Positions 32,935 through 41,443 of a stretch of DNA of 64,000 bases are shown in pieces. Both the position numbers and the translations under genes were made by a program. Under the pieces are notes generated by a model, which was not told where the DNA came from, made no database searches, and was given only the letters and a program-made list of their open reading frames with translations. Source of the DNA: Ephemerocybe angulata (lineage: Eukaryota; Basidiomycota; Agaricomycetes; Agaricales; Psathyrellaceae). The stretch is taken from positions 62,001 to 126,000 of the forward strand of contig JAACJK010000060.1 in the NCBI GenBank assembly GCA_013368325.1. Direction: 5' to 3'. The first letter of the stretch is position 1, and the number at the start of each line of letters is the position of its first letter.

Positions 32935-33699
32935 ACGACGTGACTCGTTAAAAGCTAGTGTTGGGAGCTGAAGATCTATGTCATCGATATATACTTTGCG
33001 GTAATAAGAGATTGACACTTGACCAAGCCACGTCCCCTACTAGCCCGGATGCGCTTTTGAGCTGCCAGCTGATGGATAGCCATGATCGACTTCGCGTGGA
33101 GTCTGGACAGAACACGGTTGGATCAGTATGTATTTCTCGAGCAAGGACCAACATCCTCTCATCGGAAGGCTCCTCAATTTAGTCATAATGGACTTTATAT
33201 CTATAGCCTCAAGCTCCATCATACGCGAGTGCCATACCCTATGTACTAATAGCCATTCAACTCACCTCAACCTACACTCATCCCAGACATCGATCACAAA
33301 GAAGCAGATCTCGTAGAATAACCGGGTAGCGAGTTGAATCTACTTGATACTACACGAGCAACTATGACTACAGTCGAAAGAGCCGATAGATTGATCAAGG
33401 CTCAGTGATTGCCCACAGGATAGGATATACAGAATTGTGAACTCGAATATGCTTTGAACACAGAATGTGGAGAAACATGGGCAACAAACGCCCAATCCCA
33501 TACCGCAGTCTCGCATCCACCATCAATGCTTCCTTTTCTCTGAATCAATGGTGTAAGGATTCGAGCTATGCCAGTGCGTCTTCCCATCCACACACGCATC
33601 CGATTTGCCTAAGAATAGGAGTTAGCCAGCTGTCAGTTGTAATTCGGTATACCACGGTCCCTGGAGCGCGGTGGACCAGCGCACCGGTTTGTTTTTCAC
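32935..33699. other. Intergenic stretch
   Basis: No supported gene, repeat or RNA is seen. Confidence 0.4.
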
Positions 33700-33860
33700 A
33701 ACTTTGTGGCAGCGCAGTGGAGCAGTAATACGCCACCTGTGCCTCCTGCTTGACTCGGAGCCGTTCTAGACGCTGCAGAGCTCATCCATGATCTCACGCG
33801 TTGAGATATCCGCGAGGGCCTTCTGGCACATGTAGACACTGATAAATTTGTGAGCTACGA
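33700..33860 (-). pseudogene. SZF-F: decayed family member
   Basis: On the - strand the peptide QKALADISTREIMDEL reads at about 33830-33775, closely matching the STR(D/E)L helix of SZF-B (REIMADISTRELMQEF). The frame then runs into a TAG at 33766-33768. In the next frame LERLRVKQ and a Cys follow, like the LERR...C segment of relatives, so a frameshift separates the helix from the finger region. No good signal-peptide exon is found upstream. It is a pseudogene fragment. Confidence 0.5.
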
Positions 33861-34163
33861 GTTTGTGAGGTACGAGGGACGGATAACTTGGACTGTGTGC
33901 TGCTAATAGTGCGGACACGAGTGGGTTCGATAAGCATAATGGCTTATGAACGACGAAGGTAGGTGCCATTCATACAGTCATTTTGCCATCCCCGAACCAC
34001 CAGTTCACACCGAAATTCACATCGAAACAAGCACCAGGAGGCGATATGATTAATGTACACAATCCCACAACGACTGCACCCCATCCCCCTCGAAGAAAAC
34101 GATGAGCGGTGATCCTACGTCAGTCAGCATCTTCACGACTCCAAAGATCATCGTCCCACGCGA

Positions 34164-34452
34164 TGGAGTGGGGTGGCCCACTCCAGAGAGGAGAGAGTAG
34201 AGTAGAGTAGATAGACGAGCTAGAGTAGAGTAGAGCCGAGGTTGGCGCGGCTTCGTGTTTGGTCGAGTTGTGTGGCGACTTCGGAGCTTAGTCAGCTTGC
34301 TGGCTTTTGCGACGCGTCGCGTTTCTTTCGTTCTTCATCCAATACACTCGTGTTGTTTCTCTGTGTTCTTGCAGCTTGCCGTTGTCGCGCCTCTCAGCAT
34401 CTTCTTGTCGTCTTGTCGTCTTGCCGTGCAGCTTGCAGTTTAGGCCAGTCCA
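34164..34452 (+). repeat. Element 1 5' LTR
   Basis: Starts TGGAGTGGGG and ends CCAGTCCA; 289 bp, identical to 59522-59810. It contains a run of tagag pentamers. It is followed after three bases by the primer-binding sequence. Confidence 0.95.
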
Positions 34453-34455
34453 TTC

Positions 34456-34470
34456 TGGTGACAACAGCGG
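34456..34470 (+). promoter_or_regulatory. Element 1 primer-binding site
   Basis: TGGTGACAACAGCGG begins three bases after the 5' LTR. TGG is the complement of a tRNA CCA end; the tRNA itself was not identified. Confidence 0.55.
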
Positions 34471-34760
34471 TTTCTTTCTCGCGTCGGATCTCGGTTCCTT
34501 TCTTGGCAGCACACGCGGTCACATCGGCTAGATCGCACGCGATTTAGGCTTTTCGTGGGTCTTTCGAACATTCTTGGCGACTTTCGCATCCGCATCGGCT
34601 AGATCGCGCGAGATCGCCACGCTTTCGGCGCATATAGTCGCGTACTTGGTCCAGTCTGGAGAACACGCGTACGAATCAGAGACACGTGCTTCACGACAAG
34701 AAGGGAAGGTTCATTTCGAAGAAGAAGAATATCATTCCAGCAGTTCCAGAACCTAGCTAC

Positions 34761-35996
34761 ATGGTGGTGACGGTGTCTATCGACGAGTTTGCGGGGGGGA
34801 AGAAGGAGAAGCAGAAGGCGCGGGGTTTCATAAAGGCGTTCAACAGGGGAACGGAGGAGAAGAATGACGCGCACCGATTGTTGGTGTTCGGCAACTATCT
34901 GGCAGTGGACAGCGAGGCAGAGAAGTGGTGGGACGAGTTGACGACAGCGGAGAAGGCGGATTGGCCGACCGTGCAGGCGGCGTTCTTGGTGAAGTTTAAG
35001 GAGACGAAGAAAGCGAGGTCGGTGGCAGATTGCGAGGAGGCGTTGTTGAGAAAGAGGTTGACGACGGAGGAGTTGATCATGCAGGTGAAAGATGCCGATG
35101 GGGACTTGGAGTGGGCGCATGTGGTGATGGCGGACGAGTTGTTGGAGTTAGCGGAAGGGGCAGGTTTCTCGAAGTCGGAGAACCTGATCAGGACGGTCAT
35201 TGGCAACTTGCCGAGGGCGTTGAAGGAGAAGGTGGCGGGGGCGTACGCGGATTGGGCGGCGTTCACGACGGCCTTGAAGAATGTGGATATAGCGGCGATC
35301 CTGGCAAGCGTACAGGGGTTGGCCGAAGACAGGGAGTGCCGAGCGAAGCAGGACGAGAAGATAGCAGCGCAGGAGGCGCGTCGGGCGGAGCAAGACGAGA
35401 AGATTCGGGCGTTGACCGCGTTGGTGTCGTCGTTGAAGTTGAGCGGCGGAGGAGGCGGCGGAGGTGGTAGCGGTAGCGGTGGTGGTGGCGGGTCGGGTGG
35501 CAGTGGTGGTGGTGGTGGCGGTGGTAGCGGTGGTGGTGGTGGTGGTGGTGGTAGTGGTGGTGGTCATGGTCGTGCGGGTGGTAGTAGGGGGCAGCAAGCG
35601 AGGGTGCCGTTGACGAAGGAGTTACAGGACAAGATAAGGAAGGCGGTGGGCGTGTTAGCTCATCATCCGGATACGGTGGAAGGGAGGAAGGCTTACGTGG
35701 AGCAGCTTAAGGCGTGGGAGGAGAAGCATGGGGTAGACGGATGGGTTTCGGAGGACGCGCCGTTCCCGCTGAAGCCGGGGACGGCTGGGGTGTGCTGCGG
35801 AGAGTGTTTCAAGTGTGGTGCGACGGGGCACAGGTTCTTGGACTGTGGGGTAGCAGGGGAGAAGCAGTTGAAGAGGAAGGAGCAGGTGTGGAGGGGACTG
35901 TGCGCGAGGGCGTTGGGTTTCGATGGGAAGAAGGTGCTGGAGATGTGGTGGATCGACATGGAGGAGTCGGAAAACGAGAGCGGGTTGTCGGCCTAA
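34761..35996 (+). CDS. Element 1 gag
   Basis: The first in-frame ATG is at 34761; the frame is open upstream to a GTG at 34686. The protein has an N-terminal capsid-like region (FIKAFNRGTEEKNDAHRLLV, WWDELTTAEKADWPTVQAAF). A Lys/Glu/Ala helix follows, then a striking tract of about 45 residues of Gly with scattered Ser, encoded by a GGT repeat (about 35445-35575). A basic stretch and a zinc knuckle CFKCGATGHRFLDC (CX2CX4HX4C) come last, ending at TAA 35994-35996. Gag packages the element RNA. The pol frame is -1 relative to gag and overlaps its end by more than 280 bp, so Pol probably arises by ribosomal frameshifting. Confidence 0.9.
   Translation: MVVTVSIDEFAGGKKEKQKARGFIKAFNRGTEEKNDAHRLLVFGNYLAVDSEAEKWWDELTTAEKADWPTVQAAFLVKFKETKKARSVADCEEALLRKRLTTEELIMQVKDADGDLEWAHVVMADELLELAEGAGFSKSENLIRTVIGNLPRALKEKVAGAYADWAAFTTALKNVDIAAILASVQGLAEDRECRAKQDEKIAAQEARRAEQDEKIRALTALVSSLKLSGGGGGGGGSGSGGGGGSGGSGGGGGGGSGGGGGGGGSGGGHGRAGGSRGQQARVPLTKELQDKIRKAVGVLAHHPDTVEGRKAYVEQLKAWEEKHGVDGWVSEDAPFPLKPGTAGVCCGECFKCGATGHRFLDCGVAGEKQLKRKEQVWRGLCARALGFDGKKVLEMWWIDMEESENESGLSA
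35915..35921 (+). promoter_or_regulatory. Candidate -1 frameshift heptamer in element 1
   Basis: G GGT TTC, in the gag frame as X XXY YYZ (codons TTG GGT TTC), lies in the gag-pol overlap. Slipping back one base enters the open pol frame. A search of the overlap could hit one such heptamer by chance, so this is weaker than the site in element 2, but both share GGGTTT. Confidence 0.45.
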
Positions 35997-37657
35997 CCGG
36001 GTGGAAGGCAACCGTCAGTCAGTCGCAGGTTTTGGACAACGAGGACAATCAGGATCACGTACAAGCTTGTCGTAGCAAAGATGAATCGGATGTGTTTAAC
36101 CTTTTCGACGTGAGACCCGAGGAAGATGCGCGTGTGGAACCGTTTGAGTGCGATTTGGGGATAGAGGCGATGGGGGGTACAGTGATGGTGCGGGCATCGT
36201 GGGATGAAGGAGCGTTGGCGGCGATAATGTGTGCGAGGTTTTATGAGAGGAATAGGGAGCAGTTGGGCAAGTTGAGGAGGTCGGTGAAGAGATTCAAGTT
36301 GGCGGATGGGACGTTGGTCGAGGGGAAGGGCAGATGGGGCGGGTGGTTCACGATCGGGAGAGTGAGAGCGTGGGGGTGGTTCGAGGTGTTCGATAGCGGG
36401 GGGCATTGGGAGTTTTTGTTCGGGAAGCCGTTGAAGAAGGCGTTCGCGGTGGTGCACGATTATTCGGACGATAGCGTGGAGATAAGCGATAAGTGGGGGT
36501 CAATGGAGTTGTGCAATCAGCGGGGCGAGCCGAGGCTGATCAAGGGGGTTGACGTACCAGTGTGTTTGGTGGAAGAGGAGTGCGAGGTAGTGGAGGTGGG
36601 CGAGCCGGTGAATGTGTTCATGGTTGGAGGGGAGTCGGTGTTTACGAGAACGACAGAGCCGTTCGCGGAGGCGCGGGTGGCGATGGTGGTGGGACAGGTG
36701 TGCATAGGGGACGACTTGGTGGAGGAAGAAAGGCAGAAGGTGGTAGCGTTGGTGGAAGAGTTCGCGGATGTGTTTGCGTTGTCGGTGGGTGAAGTGGTGC
36801 AGGCGGAAGGGGCGGTGATGAGCTTGGAGATCCCGAGTGACGCGAAGTTTTCATTGAAGGCGCGTCAGCGGCCGTTGACACCGCCGCAGAGGAAATATCT
36901 GGACGGGAAGTTGGACGAGATGCTGGAAGCGGGGGTGATCGAGCCGTGCGATCCGATGAAGGTGAAGTGTGTCTCACCGACGACTTTGGCCCAGAAGGCG
37001 CATGCGGGGGTGGGTCTGTCGCTGGAGGAGCTAAGAAGGAGGGTCAATCAGCAGTGTGTGGCGGCGGGGTTGGGTTCGTACTTCGACGAACCTGTGCGGG
37101 AGATCGAGGAGGTGGTGGAGGAGGTGAGGGTGGAAGAGACGAAGTGGCGGGTGTGCCAGAACTTTGTGGAGGTGAATCGCGTGATCGAGGTTGCGCCGAT
37201 GCCACAGGGAGATATCAGAGAGAAGCAGAGGAGGCTAAGCGGGAAGAGGTGGGTGTCAGCGTTTGATTTCGCAGCGGGCCTTTATGCGGTGGTGGTAGAC
37301 GAGGATTCCAGGCCTTACCTGGCGTTCTACGTAGAAGGGAGGGGGCATTTTTGGTACTCGAAGATGCCATTCGGGTTGAAGAACGCGCCTGCGAAGTTCG
37401 CTCAGATCACGGCGGAGCATCTTCATGATATGGTGCTGGATGGGACGCTAGAGAACTTTGTGGATGATGCGGGAACGGCGGCAGACGAGTTCGAGGAAGG
37501 GATGGCGAACCTGAGGCGAGTGTTCGAGAGGTGTCGGGAGAGGAAGCTGTCACTGTCAGCGCTGAAGACCAAGCTCTTCATGACAGAGGTGGTGTTCGCG
37601 GGTGCGACGGTGGGAGAGACGGGGTTCGTCCAGACAAGGCGAAGCTTACGGCGATAG
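35920..37657 (+). CDS. Element 1 pol, protease-like region and reverse transcriptase
   Basis: After a linker the frame shows a retropepsin-like segment, VRASWDEGALAAIMCARFYE, in which the catalytic D-S/T-G is D-E-G. Gypsy RT follows with FVEVNRVIEVAPMPQ, AFDFAAGLYAVVVDE (motif A), YSKMPFGLKNAPAKFAQI and FVDDAG (catalytic box, usually YIDD). The frame ends in a stop at 37655-37657. The true pol continues in another frame from about 37632, where one G seems to be missing from a G run (acggggttcgt). The enzyme copies element RNA to DNA. The protease variation may be a family trait and not a lesion. Confidence 0.85.
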
Positions 37658-39963
37658 TGAACTGGAAGAGGCCGGAGGATGCGTTGGAGTTGGCGAGGTT
37701 CTTGGGGTTGGCGGCGTGGTTCAGGGATCTGGGGCAGGATTTCGCATTGATCGAGGGGCCATTGAGGGATGTGTTGGGGGGAGTGCAGATGCCGGAGAAG
37801 TCGTCGAAGGCAGTGTACTGGAGGGTGATGTCGGCGTTTAAGATAGAAGGGAGATGGGGGAAGGAACAGGATGAGGCGTTCTTGAAGTTGAAGGGGGTGT
37901 TGACGTCGATGCCGGTGTTGAGAAATCCGAAGTACGATGGAACGAACTTCGTGATAACGACGGATGGGTGTGCGGACGCGTTTGGAGCAGTATTGGCGCA
38001 GAGGTTCGAGACGGTGTTGGCGAGCGGGAGGGCGGTCAGCAAGAGGCATCCGATAGGCTTTGCGTCGAAGCGTACCTCACGGACGGAAAGGCGGTACAAG
38101 TCTTTTCTCTCGGAGTTTGCGGCGTTGAAGTTCGGGCTGGACAAGTTCTCGGATATCGTGTGGGGATTTCCGGTGGAGGTGGAGACGGACTGTCAGGCGT
38201 TGAGGGATATCCTGACGAACGACAAGTTGGGGGCGACTCATTCGAGATGGTTGAGCGGGATCATGGCTTACCAGATCGTGGACGTGAGGCATGTTCCGGG
38301 GAAGTTGAATGTGGTGGCGGATGCGTTAAGTCGGGCGGCGGAGGGTCGGGCGACGGAAGAAGGGGATGGAAGCGAGTGGACGGTGAAGGAGGATTGGGAG
38401 GCGGTTACGGGGTTGGCGTACGACCTGTGGAAGGTGGACATGGAGGACTTGGTGGAGGCGGCAGTGTTGTTGGAGAGGTATGAGGAGGAGCCGATGTTCA
38501 TGGAGGTCATAAAAGCGTTGGTGGAATTGGACGTGGGAGAGTCGACGAGAGAGAGAAAGAGGGCGGCGCACCGTGCGGAGGATTACTTCATCGAAGACGG
38601 CAAGCTGTGGCGGTTGGGTGGAGGGAACAGTACAAGGGCCAGGTCGAGGGTGGAGTGCTTGACGAGGGCTGAGGCGGTGAGGTGGGCGGCGAAGGTGCAT
38701 GAGGAAGGAGGTCACTGGGGGAGGGACGCGGTGAAGTTGAAGATGATGGACGAGGTCTGGAGTCCGGGCTTGGACGCGAGCATCTTGGAAGCGATACGGG
38801 ACTGCGGTCCATGCAAGAACTTCGGTAGCAAGCACATTCACGCTCTACTACGGCCGATCACGCGTAGGCACCCGTTCGATCTGCTCGTTGCCGACTACCT
38901 ATCCATGCCGGTCGGCGTCGGCGGGTACCATACGCTGGGTGTGTATCTGGACGTGTATTCCCAACACGTTTGGGTCTTCAAGTCCAAGAAGGCGGGATCA
39001 GCGAAAACGACGATCGAAGCCCTTACCAACATATTCAACTGCTACGTGGAGGCCGAGTGTTTCATGACGGACGGCGGCTCACATTTCGACAACGAAGATG
39101 TATTGGAGTACTGTAAGGGATGGAATACTAAGAGGGAGGTGGTGTCGGCATACTCTCTGTGGGTCAATGGACTGGTGGAGGGAGCAAACAAGATACTGCT
39201 TCACGTCTTGAAGCGTCTCTGTGCGCCGGAGTTAGGGGACGACGACTGTGAGGGGATGGAGAGGGAGAACATACCGAAGGAGTGGCCGAAGCATTTGGAG
39301 ATGGCTGTGAGGATGGTGAATAGGCGGTTGTTGCCGGCGTTGGGGTTCAGTCCGAAGGAGCTGTTGCTAGGGATGGTTATCAACACGTCGAGGACGCCGG
39401 TAGAAATCAGCGCGGTGGAGGCGGTGGGAAAAGAGGACGTTACGCGCCAGATGGCGTACGTAGCTCAGCAGAGGTTGGACGGGTACGCGGCGATGGTGAA
39501 ACATGCGGTTAAACGAAAGGAGGCGTTTGATAGGAGAGTGTTGGCGAAGAGGCCTGGGGAGGTGGTGTTTAGGCCGGGTCAGCTGGTGCAGGTCTACCGG
39601 AGCGACTTGGACATGACGTTCAAGTGCGAAAGGAAGCTCCTACCTAAATGGTCGATCCCGAGAAGGGTGGTGAGGAGGTTGGTGAACTCGTACGTGTTGG
39701 AGACGCTGGGAGGAGTGGAGATTAGCGGGAAGTTCAGTGCAAGGCGGTTGCGGGGGTTCGTACCGAAGAAGGGGTCGAGACTTGAGAGGGAGCAGAAGAG
39801 GAGGATGGTAGCGGAAGAGGTGCAGGAGAAGGAGCGGAAGGAGGAAGAGAGGCAGAAGGTGGAGGCAGAGAGGAAGTTGTTGGAGGTAGCGAGCGAGGTG
39901 GGGAGTGCGGGTTTGGATTCGGGGTCGGAGGAGTCAGGGGAGGACTCGAGCGACGAGGATTGA
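37632..39963 (+). CDS. Element 1 pol, RNase H and integrase
   Basis: It joins the RT at GVRPDKAKLTAIVNWKRPED. RNase H shows VITTDGCADAFGAVLAQRF, FLSEFAALKFGLDKF, ETDCQALRD and VVADALSR. The integrase has an H-x4-H (HEEGGHWGRDA) and C-x2-C (CGPC) zinc motif and a DDE core at LLVADYLSMP, CFMTDGGSHFDNE and VNGLVEGANKIL. The C-terminal part (LLPKWSIPRRVVRRLVNSYV) resembles the GPY/F module. It ends in an acidic charged tail with no chromodomain. Translation in the wild-type element would be one polyprotein with the RT. Confidence 0.9.
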
Positions 39964-39974
39964 GGGTTCGTGGT

Positions 39975-40605
39975 TGAATCGTGCCAACGATTCTTGGTGT
40001 ACTCCTTTGAGTACACAGGGTAGGCTGATAGCGCGAAGGGGACTTCGCGCGAGTTTCTTAGATATCGCGAGTAATACAACTTAGTCGAGATGCGAGCGTG
40101 CGCGAGTATTTCGCGCGAGTTGAATTATCTTCCAAGTTACGCGAGCTAGGGCTCAAGCGTAAAGGTCTTCAGTTGAAACTTCAAGGTTTAAAGGGTAAAA
40201 GATAATTGAATTTCTAAGTAAACTACGGCGAGTTTAAGTACTGAATCTGCAAAAAGGTATGGAATATAGTAGAAAATGGTGGAATACCCGGGAAAGTTCT
40301 ACAAGGTTCCAGGATATTCCACAGCCTTCGATTCCGTTGAGGAATCGTCGAGAATCACAAGCCGGCGCGAGCGCGTGGTCTTGGATTGATGCCGAGGTAG
40401 CGCCCGGCATCTGATCGCGCGAGACATCCGCGGGTGGCGCTCGCGCGCCGAGCGTCTGTTAGACGCTCGACTCGAACTCGTCATTGTGGACGAGAAGGCT
40501 ACTTTTAGGCTATGTGTACATAGTATATACGTAGTAGTTAGTGAAAATGAAAGAAAATGAAAAGAAAAGGAAAAGAAAAAGAAATATTCAAAGGTCACGA
40601 TACAT
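39975..40605 (-). repeat. Element 2 3' LTR (intact)
   Basis: 631 bp, TG...CA on either strand reading (TGAATCGTGCC to CACGATACA). It is an empty-site reference: the sequences around aaggtcacgataca and gagtttcttag show what the other LTR looked like before its two insertions. Confidence 0.95.
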
Positions 40606-40620
40606 ATCCCCCCCAGCCTT
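40606..40620 (-). promoter_or_regulatory. Element 2 polypurine tract
   Basis: On the - strand a purine run containing seven G (ggctgggggggat) ends just before the 3' LTR, the expected primer for plus-strand DNA. Confidence 0.6.
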
Positions 40621-40672
40621 CGAGTCCTCCATCGCGGTTCGAGTCCTCCATCCTGTCCTCCCCGAATCCCTT

Positions 40673-41356
40673 CTACTGCCACTCCTCCTTATCTTCCTCA
40701 CCGCTGGTCACCTCAATGACCTCCTTCGCGACGTCCAGGGCGCCCACCAATGGCTCACACTGTGCGCGCACCGTCCCATCGCACCAGTTCCATCCACACA
40801 GCGGTCCTGCTTCAACCGCCCGCTCCCTCGCATCCAGCATCCAACGCGCCATCTCCAAGCCCATACGCTGACGTTCTTCGAAGATTTTGGTGAGTGCGCC
40901 GCGCGTTCCAAAGTTACGCAGCGGGTCGAAGACAGCCATCTTGCCTTGGGCCATGAGGGCGGGGCGAGTCGTCGAGAGACGACCGAAGACTGCGTCAGGG
41001 AGGTCGGTCATGCGCCCAACAGCCTGGGGTCCGGCGGCGGCTTCGATAGTAGTGGTGACCAGGCCTTCACACGACCATTCGAGGGCGTTAACGAGCTTGG
41101 TGTTGAGGGCGTAAATGTTCTCGCCGTTTTGGTGTCCTATGAGAACGAAGTCGTGGTCTTTGAGGCGGACGAGGAGAGGAGAGATAGCGGCGACGGTAGA
41201 GAGCTCGGCGAGAGCGTTGGAATTGTGGGAGAGTGAGTGAAGAACTGGAGTGGGAGAATTATAGTCGAAGAAGAGGTCGGGGGTAGCAGCAGCAACAATC
41301 GCAGGCGCGAGATGGGTAGACTGGGAATGGGAGTGGGAACGGGTAGTGCGAGACAT
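40673..41356 (-). CDS. Extra ORF between pol and 3' LTR of element 2
   Basis: The first ATG at 41356 opens a 227-codon uninterrupted frame. The start is Ser/His-rich (MSRTTRSHSHSQSTHLAP); the rest looks like a folded protein (LLVRLKDHDFVLIGHQNGEN, LEWSCEGLVTTTIEAA) with a C-terminal acidic tail (SGEEDKEEW). It has no signal peptide, no membrane segment and no retroviral envelope features, although env genes sit in this position. It is translated separately or by readthrough; pol stops at 41444. No family is recognised. The clean frame in a recently inserted element argues that it is, or recently was, a functional element gene. Confidence 0.6.
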   Translation of the reverse strand: MSRTTRSHSHSQSTHLAPAIVAAATPDLFFDYNSPTPVLHSLSHNSNALAELSTVAAISPLLVRLKDHDFVLIGHQNGENIYALNTKLVNALEWSCEGLVTTTIEAAAGPQAVGRMTDLPDAVFGRLSTTRPALMAQGKMAVFDPLRNFGTRGALTKIFEERQRMGLEMARWMLDARERAVEAGPLCGWNWCDGTVRAQCEPLVGALDVAKEVIEVTSGEEDKEEWQ

Positions 41357-41443
41357 GTTGTTGGGGAGAATTTTTCGAGGGATGCGTTCGAAATATGCGT
41401 TCCCCGGTAGAGATGCTCTAGTATTTATGTTTCGCACCTTCGT

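Noticed and set aside
35148..35597. Long antisense frames over element 1 gag (Thr-rich peptide) and over its pol
   Set aside because: They mirror the GGT repeat and the GC-rich codon use of the + strand genes, and contain no independent motif.
40673..41356. Retroviral env gene
   Set aside because: The product has no signal peptide, membrane segment, furin site or Cys pattern; only the position is env-like.
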